Shown: positions 55,955 to 64,000 of the stretch, in pieces
Numbering within the stretch: the first letter of the stretch is position 1
Layout of the letters: every line of letters begins with the position of its first letter
Assembly (NCBI GenBank): GCA_030686995.1
Contig: CM060708.1
Location: 180,409,115-180,473,114 of the forward strand
Direction of reading: 5' to 3'
Source: Artemisia argyi
Lineage: Eukaryota; Streptophyta; Magnoliopsida; Asterales; Asteraceae
Length of the DNA stretch: 64,000 nucleotides
Program-made: the position numbers and the translations under genes
Notes under the pieces: generated by a model
Database searches by the model: none
What the model was told of the DNA's origin: nothing
What the model saw: the letters and a program-made list of their open reading frames with translations, nothing else

Positions 55955-55992
55955 GGCGCGCTGCCCGCGTATTGACGCGTGGGTGACGCGCC
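55955..55992. repeat. GC-rich palindrome in the SIRE-like LTR (copy 2)
   Basis: Same plan as 54511-54548 with a few substitutions: GGCGCGCTGCCCGCGT, ATTG, ACGCGTGGGTGACGCGCC. It lies about 40 bp upstream of the TATA-like box. Confidence 0.9.
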
Positions 55993-56806
55993 GGCCTCGG
56001 TAAATTTTCCCAAGTTTGGGTTCTTGGCCTATAAATACCACCCTTGCCTCTTGTATTCCTCACCCCTTTCCATTATTCTTTCTCTCTAAACACTCTCAAA
56101 TCTCTATCTCTATCTCTATCTCTAATCTTGTGTTCTTGATCTTCATACTAACATCTTTGAAAGAACACATATCTTTGCAAGGGAAGAATCACAAGAACCT
56201 AATACACTCTTGTGATTGTGTCGAGGGTCTTCTTTCTTATACCCTTTCTATTACAATCGAGTCTCTAGGTTAGGTTAGGGCTTGGTTGATAAAACAAACT
56301 TTTATTCATTCATTTGTTTGTAAGGGAAGTCTTGTGTCTTGGTGACCAAGCCTAGATCATTGGGGATCTAGTTGGGGTTTGATACTTCTGGTGGGAAGTC
56401 TTGGTAGTGGTCTTGGTGACCCTTAGGTAAAGTCGAATCGCGAGATTCTTTTGGGTGGTTTCCGAGGGTGGAATACCATGGGAGTAACTCCTTCTTTGTG
56501 AGCATCAATATTGGTGAATATTGGTGGAGTTAATTGTAACGGTTTATAGTCCACCGAAAGGATTATACTAGTGAATAGTATTAGAGTTGTGGATTTGCAA
56601 CTGGACGTACGGATGGTATAAACCCCCCATCCCGAACCAGTATATATCGTTGTGTCTCTCTTTACTCGCTTTATATACTTTGGTTGTGAAAGTGGTTGTT
56701 TGGATTGATTATACAACCACTTGGTTTTCTTTGAGGCTTAAAGTTTTTAAATGTTTTAGAAGCCGAAGAAACCGTATTCACCCCCCCCCCCTCTACGTTC
56801 TACAAT

Positions 56807-56818
56807 TGGTATCAGAGC
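56807..56818 (+). other. Primer-binding site (initiator tRNA-Met type)
   Basis: TGGTATCAGAGC two bases after the LTR end. Confidence 0.92.
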
Positions 56819-56936
56819 GGTATACTCAAATTTTTTAGCGTTAAAACCTTCCCGAGAAGTCGTTTTAAGTCAAAAACTTCCTTCCCAAAAATCTAAAATC
56901 CTAACTAAGATTTTTGGTAAAGTAGAGTATAGATCC

Positions 56937-58062
56937 ATGGCTCAAGAGAACTACGTTGAGGGGTGCTCTATGCAGAGACCACCTTTGCTAGAGACCGATG
57001 GGTTTTGTTTTTGGAAAACCCGGTTTGAGACCTATGTTAGGTCGAAAGATCTTGATTTGTGGGAAATCATCCAAAATGGCAACTTTGAGTTTATGGTGGT
57101 AGACTCGGAAACAAAGTTGTTGGTGAAAATGCCACACGTGGATCTTATTGATGATGAGAGGAGAAAGCTTGGCAAGAATGATGAAGCCAAGATGTTGATC
57201 TATAATGCTCTACCTCGAAGGGAGTTCGAGAGGGTTCATGTTTGCAAGACCGCCAAGGAAATTTGGCACTCTCTCATCATCACTAATCAAGGTAACTCTC
57301 AACTAAAGGATTGCAAGATCGATCTACTCATACAACAATATGAGAAGTTCTCGATCTCGGATGAAGAAACCATTGATAATGGTTACACAAGGTTCAACGC
57401 TATTATCACTAGCCTCATGGCTCTAGATCCTAGCTTCTATAACAAGAACCATGTGAGAAAGTTTCTTTGAGCACTTCCGCTAAAGTGGAGGCCAAAGGTG
57501 ACGGTCATAGAAGAAGCCAAAAATTTGGCAGAACTACCTCTTGACGAGCTCAATGGAAATCTCAAAGTCTATGAGATGATTCTTGAGAATGACAAGGCAA
57601 GTACCAAAGACAAGAAGGAGAAGGTTAAGTCTTTGGCTCTTAAGGCTAAAGTCACTAGTACTCAAGTGAGTGATGATAGTGATAGTCAAGATGATAACAA
57701 TGAAGAAGATGAGATGAATGACGAAGAAAACAATCTCATGGCTAAGAACTTTCAGAGGTCTTTAGGAAAGGTGGTAACTTTAGAAGAAGAAACCGGTTTG
57801 GAAACCGAGATAATGGTGGAAGGAACAACTTTGGGGGTAACCAAAGTAGTGACAACAAGGTTGGTGAAAGCTCAAGACGCACCCAAGGATGTTACAATTG
57901 CGGAGAGAAGGGTCACTTCATCAATGAATGTGCTAAGCCTAGAGAGAACAAGGCATTAGTTGGAGGTGCATGGAGTGATAGTGAAGATGAAGACCAACCA
58001 ACAAATGACGCTACATGTCTTATGGCTCTAGAAAAATTTGAGGTATCTCTAAACTCCTTCTA
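56937..58062 (+). pseudogene. SIRE-like copia gag
   Basis: Starts at the first ATG about 120 bp after the primer site. N-terminal gag: RPPLLETDGFCFWKTRFETY, then DLWEIIQNGNF and AKEIWHSLIITNQGNSQLKD (UBN2-like gag domain). An in-frame TGA at about 57468 interrupts [13 protein letters not shown], where relatives have CGA (Arg), so one base change ends the product at 177 residues. A frameshift near 57770 puts the Arg/Gly/Asn-rich part and knuckle [14 protein letters not shown] (CX2CX4HX4C, about 57888-57929) in another frame, followed by WSDSEDEDQPTNDATCLMAL. Not translatable as one protein. Confidence 0.85.
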
Positions 58063-58082
58063 ATAACTTAGATATTATCAAT

Positions 58083-60600
58083 TTGCAAAAGGAGAATGAT
58101 GAACTAGTTAAGTTTAATGATGATTCTAGAAAAACCCTTGATAGAGCCCTCAAAGAAAAACATCTTCTTGAATTAGAAAATGTTAAATCTAAAGAAAGGT
58201 TTTGTGAACTTGAAAGTAAAGTAAAAACACTAGAACATTGCAAAGGGATGATTGAACCTTGTAAAAGTTGTGAAGCACTCACACTTGAGGTTAACTCTTT
58301 GAATGGAAAAGTGTTGGAACCACAAAAGGAGTCGTTAAGCTTTTCAAAATATAAAAGGAGCACAAATGATTTAGAAGAAATAATAAGTCATCAAAAGGTG
58401 TCTCAAGATAAGGGAGGTCTTGGATTTTTCAAACAAGGATCAACCACTCCCATAAACCTAACAAAACCAATAACATTTGTTAAAGCTAAAGAAAATGAGG
58501 CCCCAAAAATCCCCGAGGTTGACGCGCTGGCTGACGCATCAACGCGCCATCAGCGCACTAGGCCTCTAAGGAAAATTAGATCTTCATCAAACAATGTCAT
58601 TAAACCAATTACTCCTCAAGCTCCTCTTGTAAGTACTCGATGTAATCAAGCTCCCATTGCAAGAAGAGAAAATTCAAAACGATTTTCTAACTCAAGCACT
58701 CGCAATGGACTTGGATACTCACAACCTCGAGTAAATCATAGACCGCTTTTGCCTACACCCAATATGAGATCTTCTACCTCATACAACCAAAGACCATCTT
58801 TTCAAAATAACCGAAGAATAAATTTCTCTAACTATGGTCAAAAGTCTTCCCAATACCAATACAACAATTACCAAAGGAGAGACAACTCCAATTCAAACCA
58901 AAACTTCTTTAGACCTCAAGTATATCATAACTATAAACCAAGTAATCAAATTCAAAATGACTATCAAAACAATCCTTGGTCAGCTTTTTCTAAATTTGGT
59001 ATTGAGAAATTGTGCGTCTTACTTCAAGACCCAAGAATGATCAACTTGGGTACTTTAAATGCTAACCAAAATGGACCGAAGAAACAATGGGTACCAAAAG
59101 CATGAGTTATACTTTTGTTGTAGGTTTGTCTCAAAAGTGATCTACAACCGGATGGGTGGGTAGTAGATAGTGGTTGCACTAAACACATGACATGGAATAG
59201 AAGATTGTTCACATCATACACGGCGTATAATGGCAATCAAGTCATTTTTGGAAGCAAACTTAACGGCAAAATTGTCGGCAAAGGTAATGTCCTTCATGAC
59301 TCCATAGAAATCTCCAATGTTGAGCATGTTAAGGGTATAAGTTTCAATTTGATTAGTGTGATTCAATTAAGTGATGATGATTATGAGGTTAAATTTACTA
59401 AGGTAGATTGCACAATTAGTAAAAATGGTGTTGTGTTAGCAAAAGGTCATAGGAGAAATAATTAATATACATGCAAGTTGGGTGATAACTCTAAGCAACA
59501 CATATGTCTTAAGTCCATGGTGGACAACTCAATGCTTTGGCATAGGAGGTTAAGTCACGCCAATATGAGGTTAGTCCAAAACCTAGCTTCTAACGAGCTA
59601 TTACGGAATTTACCAAAGTTGAGCTTTGAAAGGAATTATTTTGACACATGTCTAGGGAGTCAAGGACAAACCAACAATAGGAATAAAAAGGAAGTGACAA
59701 CTAATAAGGGTTTAGAGGATTCATTTGGATTTGTATGGTCCATCTCCAATCCAAAGTTATGGAGGAAACTTATACACTTTAATGATTGTAGATGATTATT
59801 CAAATTACACTTGGATGTTATTCCTAGAAAACAAGGATGGAGTCTTGAATAAATTCAACATTTTAAGAAAGAAATTTGAAAACTTACTTGATTGTTCAAT
59901 TGTCTCAATTAAAACAAATCATAGTAGTGAATTTGATAAAATGCAATTTGGAACCTTTCGTGAACAACATGGAATATCTTATAACTTATCGGGCCCGTTC
60001 ACTTCTCAATCGCTTGAGATTCTTGAAAGAACACATCGTAAGTTAAGAAATATGAGTCGTGCAATGCTTGACGAGCAATCCATCCCACAAAAGTTTTAGC
60101 GTCATGCCCTAGATACCGCATGTTATATCTTTAATAGAGTTCATATAATAAAGGTCATTAATAAAACTCCATATGAAATACTTAGAAATAGGAAGCCTTC
60201 CTTGGAATATTTTAGAGTATTTAGTTGCAAAGTATTTATACTTAACACCAAAGAATATCTCACCAAATTCGACCCTAAGTCGTATGAAGGTGTGTTCCTA
60301 GGATTCTCTAAGACTAGTAAAGCATACATAGTGCTTAACAAGGAAACAATGAGGATTGAGGAATCTCTCAATGTGACCTTTGATGAGAGCATGCCCGAGC
60401 CTAAATCATCTCCTTCGGTAGAAGATGATGTGATCAATGAACCTATAGTTCAAGATCAAGAAAGGTCGCCGACATTACAAGTTAATGTTTCGGATGAAGG
60501 AAATCCTAAGGAAGTGAGAGAAGCGAGGGGTCATCCTATACAACAATTCATTGGTGACTTGAATAAAAGGACACTTAGGTCACAAAGCAAACAAGTCTAA
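58083..60600 (+). pseudogene. SIRE-like copia pol: coiled-coil linker, protease, integrase
   Basis: 58083-59105 is open for 340 codons: a coiled coil (about 1-75) and Asn/Gln/Ser-rich linker ending GPKKQWVPKA, then a stop. Protease at 59154-59464: GWVVDSGCTKHMTWNRRL (catalytic DSG) and ISFNLISVIQLSDDDYEV. Pre-integrase: MLWHRRLSHANMRLVQNLAS. Integrase 59725-60600: MDLYGPSPIQSYGG, IVDDYSNYTWMLFLENKDGV, KTNHSSEFDK (relatives have SDHG.EF, so the second catalytic Asp is Asn), ILERTHRKLRNMSRAML, a TAG at 60098 in place of conserved Trp, then EYFRVFSCKVFILNTKEYLT, FLGFSKTSKAYIVLNKET, and stop. Reverse transcriptase and RNase H are missing. Confidence 0.88.
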
Positions 60601-61258
60601 GTTTTGGCATGACATTTTTCAAAAATCCAATTTGCCTTTGGGATAGGTCTAGATGTTCATGGATAACATGCATCTTAGGAGAACAATCTTTAGGTGCTAT
60701 TAGAGCTTATGTGATTAAGGCTTATGTGGAGGCATGAATGGAAGACCAAATAAATGTCTTCCAAGAGGAAAGATATGTATCAACTCATTATTCAAACAAT
60801 GATTGATAATATCCAAGATTCTACATGTCTATACAATGTGCATTGAACAAGAAAATTTGACACAATTTATCTTGCTTAATCTCAATAATATTGATTTTGT
60901 CATAACTTCCAAGATTATATATGATATTAAACACAATTCACACTTGTGTTAAAGATCTTGTATCTATTTCTACTTGTTCACCTTATGTGATAAATTACAT
61001 GTTGCATATCTCTGCCTACTACAACTAATAAAACTCATCTCTTTCTTTTATTCCTTACACCATCACATGCTTAATGACATATTGGTACTTGATTTAGATG
61101 GCTTGACCATCTCTTCAAGAACCTTAGTAGTTGAACTCATCATGAACATAAAGAACTAGCTTCTTTAGTCATACCTACCACCCTTCTTCCATCCTATATA
61201 AATCACATAATTACTTGCATCTTCACACACTTCATCTTCTTCCTTCAAAACTTCAATC
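60601..61258 (+). other. Unassigned sequence between SIRE-like pol and LTR
   Basis: No gene seen. 61190-61203 reads ATCCTATATAAATC, a plausible TATA box, followed by a CT-rich stretch CTTCATCTTCTTCCTTC at about 61230-61246, as in a plant promoter or LTR. Whatever it drove is interrupted by the LTR at 61259. Confidence 0.4.
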
Positions 61259-62199
61259 TGTAACACCCCCATTTTTCACTGATCGCAGCGGATAAAGTGT
61301 TTGGGGTATTACTCATGGAAACAAAGACAAGATAATAGAAAATGACTCCAAAAGAGATGTTTTTTAAAAAGGTTGTTATCACTCATTTATTCATCAGAGT
61401 TTTTACAGTAAAAGATATACTTTTACCAAAAGAGAGGTCCCTAAGATACGTTTTATGTCACAAAATTGATTAATGATAACTATTCGGGACGTCCTCATGT
61501 CCAGTGGTTCTCCGTGCCAGGGTTCCTATAGTGCCAAATTACCTAGGATAACATGCTTAAAAGTCAACACGTATGTTGAGTGAGAGTCATAGGTTTAAAA
61601 AGTTAAAGAGTAAATACAAGTTCCACAGAGTTCAGCTTAAACTCTATGTGTGGAAAACGGTTAGTGTTAGAAAGAAGCTATATTGCACTAAGCTCATGAA
61701 CCACACGTTAACAATCCGGGTCATGGGGTCTACAGACCAAACCATGAGGGGATTGGAAGGATAACTTGCCAAAGCTAAACCTTCAGTGGGTTCAAATATA
61801 GTACTTATTAGTACCACCTAGTGGGGCGTTAATACCAACGGGAGTTGTCAAACTCCAATAGATCTATCAACTATATTCGCATTCGTATGGATAAAACCTT
61901 CAAAAGGATTAGATTCTTGAATTTTGCTTATGTAATGATGGCTGTTTGTTTACTAGTGCAATAACCAGAGCAAAGACTTGTATTTGGTTTTAAAGCATGT
62001 ATCCCCCTCACAGGGTTTGTAAAACATTTAGAAAGCATTTAAAAGGGTGTGAGGCTATGAAAACTCACCTGAGTCTCTAGCTAATTTAATTAGGGGTTTA
62101 GACAAATTACTCACGTATCCTGGGGTAGTGTAGGTGTGCGTATGTCAAGTCTTAGTCTAGGTTTTCTTGAATAATTACTATTTAGGTTTTTATATATAA

Positions 62200-62530
62200 C
62201 ATAACACTGTTCGGGCCATTGTAATTCAGAAGTATATGTCTCCTCACATGAAGCTCCCTACTATTGTATTATGGTGATCAGCATAATACCGTTCGGGCCA
62301 TCATAATTCAGAAGTTAACACTCCTCACACAAAGTTCCCTATTAATGAGTTATGTTGTTATTAGGGTTTAATTATAATATAACACCGTTCAGGCCATCAT
62401 ATCTCAGAAGTATATGCTATAATCGTTCGAGGAGTCAGGGCACTTTAATTCGTAAACCCAACAAACTCGTCAAAACAAAATATCCACATAGTACTCCTCG
62501 CATGAAGCTCCCTAGTATTGTGTTATGCTT
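62200..62530. repeat. ~110-160 bp repeats with ATAACACCGTTCGGGCCATC
   Basis: Three copies of ATAA[CT]AC[CT]GTTC[AG]GGCCAT followed by TCAGAAGT and, 15-90 bases later, ACTCCTC.CA..AAG.TCCCTA. Copies start near 62200, 62285 and 62380. Confidence 0.85.
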
Positions 62531-62580
62531 TTAGCTTAAATAGGTTTTTATATTTTATGAAAATAGTCCATTTTTACCCT

Positions 62581-62586
62581 TTATAT

Positions 62587-62671
<85 letters not shown>
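62581..62671. repeat. (AT)n microsatellite
   Basis: About 45 AT dinucleotides with one AAAT interruption near 62600. Confidence 0.97.
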
Positions 62672-62674
<3 letters not shown>

Positions 62675-64000
62675 TTTCTACGCTAAACTTATAAATTTAT
62701 AACAAATAGGCATATAACTTTCTAACTATTGCATATTTAGTCCTAAACTATCGTATTTTAAGGAAATAACACATATAGTTCCTAGATTATACTAATTTCT
62801 ATTATTTACTCTATTTACCCTTATATTTATACTATTTGCAGTTTTAGTCCTTTTAGTTTTTATTTGTTTTATTAGTTTATTTCAAGGTTTAATATATTGC
62901 AAATTTAGTCCTTACACTAATATCTTATAGGAAATGTCAAAAACAGTCCCTAGACTTTATAGTTTCAGGAATTTACAATATATACCCGTATGCATGTAAT
63001 ATTTTGCAAAACTAGTCCTAAATGTATATAATTCTAATTCTAGCATGGCAATCTAGTTTCTAAGCTTATATCTAACTCATATAAGTTCAAATAAGCCACA
63101 TATTGCAAATTATATCAAGTAGGAAAGCTATATAACACATAAACATGCAATTCGACCTAAAACTAGGGTAACGAGAGTAAACATGCATGCATGGCAATCT
63201 ACTAACTATCTAAAGCATATACTAAGTATCTAAACCTATTCTGAGACTAATTAGACATAAATTAAGGGTTACCTAGGTCGGCGAAGGGCTGAACTAAGGT
63301 TCTAGGGTTTCCTTTTGGCTCGCACGACTTTAAAACATAATTTGGCTCGCACGACTTCAAAACGCAACACAACCAACCAAGGCTTCCTTACTCGTTTCCT
63401 ACTGCTTCAAACTACTTAGTATTACAGAAATGAGAGGTAGAGAGGGAGAGGAGAGGTGTGAGGAAGAATGAGCGGATGAGGGAGTATTTATAGGGTGCGT
63501 AGAGGCAGTTTGGGGTGAAACGGCTGCCTAGGTGTCACAAATGGGTAGGGAAGAGCAAGCATGCCTATGGGGTGATGTGGTGAGGCTATAAGGTGACAGG
63601 GAAGAGCTATGGTGGTAGCTAGGGGCTGAGTAGGCCGGTTGTGGTGGTAAGAAGCCATGCAAGGCGGTTCGAGCCAAGAAGGTGACAAGGAGGTGATGCA
63701 CCTCCTTGCTTGGAGGTGCTAGGGTACTGGCTTATTCATATTAAGGTTCTAGGGTGGTTGCTTGTTCATATTAAGGTGCTTAAGTAGTATAGTTTAGGTG
63801 TTTAGGTCAAGGTTTAATCTAGTTTTGTTTTATAAGTGTTTAGGGTTTTATCTATGTTTTAGTATCTTAATTAAGGTCCTAATGATTTTTAGTAACTATT
63901 AGTAGCTTATACTAAGTGATGGTAGCTTATGGTAAAGTTTTAACCTAGTTTTGACCTAGTTTCGGGAAGTTATGACCTAATTAAGGTTTTGTGCTTATAT

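Larger units (their letters stand above)
54397..56804 (+). repeat. 5' LTR of the SIRE-like copia element
   Basis: Starts TGTTGAGGCAACAGG and ends CTCTACGTTCTACA, two bases before the primer site. It contains a TATA-like CCTATAAATACC at about 56029-56040 followed by CT-rich sequence with TCTCTATCTCTATCTCTA (about 56101-56125), two GC-rich palindromes, and a C run at 56781-56791 near the end. Confidence 0.85.
54397..60600 (+). mobile_element. SIRE-like Ty1/copia element lacking reverse transcriptase
   Basis: A 2.4 kb LTR, a tRNA-Met primer site, gag with CCHC knuckle, coiled-coil linker, protease and integrase follow in the normal copia order on the plus strand. Sequence recognisable as pol ends at LRSQSKQV (60600), just before the expected reverse transcriptase. 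No 3' LTR is seen. The LTR start TGTTGAGGCAAC and TTTTAATGATGACAAATCAA resemble SIRE/Maximus-type LTRs. Confidence 0.82.
61259..64000 (-). repeat. LTR of a Ty3/gypsy-like element, incomplete at the window edge
   Basis: Starts on the plus strand with TGTAACACCCCCATTTTTCA, the reverse complement of a GGGTGTTACA end. A minus-strand TATA box CCCTATAAATACTCCC lies at about 63480-63495, so transcription goes leftward and 61259 is the LTR's 3' end. No primer site adjoins it on the left, so it is a 3' or solo LTR whose body extends past 64000. The gypsy assignment is tentative. Confidence 0.5.

Overview
The window looks like a repeat-rich, intergenic or pericentromere-like stretch of a eudicot plant nuclear genome. 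It is AT-rich and consists almost entirely of transposable elements nested in one another. I find no convincing intact host gene, no rRNA or tRNA gene and no CRISPR array. The retroelement protein families point to Asteraceae: Athila-type gag proteins with CGGPH zinc knuckles, a copia lineage with the CCAQILWMR RNase H signature, and a retroelement ORF with the ITDIKIHRNTKP motif. I know these families best from tansy/chrysanthemum-type genomes. That assignment rests on recalled family knowledge, not on a search.

Layout. 1-1230: tail of a Ty3/gypsy polyprotein (minus) beside an LTR-like promoter. 2526-6540: a candidate Helitron (minus) carrying exon pieces of two unrelated host genes, a SEC14-like lipid-transfer protein and uroporphyrin-III C-methyltransferase, plus minisatellites. 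8293-29831: a CACTA (En/Spm) transposon (minus) with subterminal GTCACA/TGTGAC motifs and a decayed TNP2-type transposase (28304-29831). It is split by an 18.6 kb composite Ty3/gypsy element of chromovirus type at 8648-27256. That composite contains two complete LTRs and a third partial LTR, is bounded by a matching CTAAA duplication, and was itself invaded by a reverse-transcriptase-less Athila-like element (18606-26551) with an open gag-protease ORF. 29832-31216: another Athila-like LTR that truncates the CACTA transposase. 31641-33475: an LTR-like fragment.

33476-49416: a Ty1/copia element (plus) whose gag is gone and whose pol is cut in two by a large Athila-group element (36429-47390) with 4.0 kb LTRs and gag but no pol. 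49417-52307: copia 3' tail with repeated G-rich tracts. 52308-52695: an LTR-like sequence. 52741-54396: start of a minus-strand retroelement (LTR remnant, primer-binding site, two ORFs). 54397-60600: a SIRE-like copia element (plus) with a 2.4 kb LTR, gag, protease and integrase but no reverse transcriptase. 61259-64000: an incomplete LTR (minus) with internal repeats, running off the window.

The elements do not form a pathway. Their relationship is the order of insertion: CACTA, then the chromovirus, then the Athila-like element inside it; and copia, then the 4 kb-LTR element inside it. The Athila-group and SIRE-like elements carry gag but no reverse transcriptase, so if mobile they would depend on enzymes from relatives elsewhere. 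Most pol sequences carry stops, frameshifts or altered catalytic residues and are dead. The most notable observations are the gene-carrying Helitron candidate, the three-LTR composite, a heat-shock-element-like array in the copia leader, and arrays of short palindromes in several LTRs.
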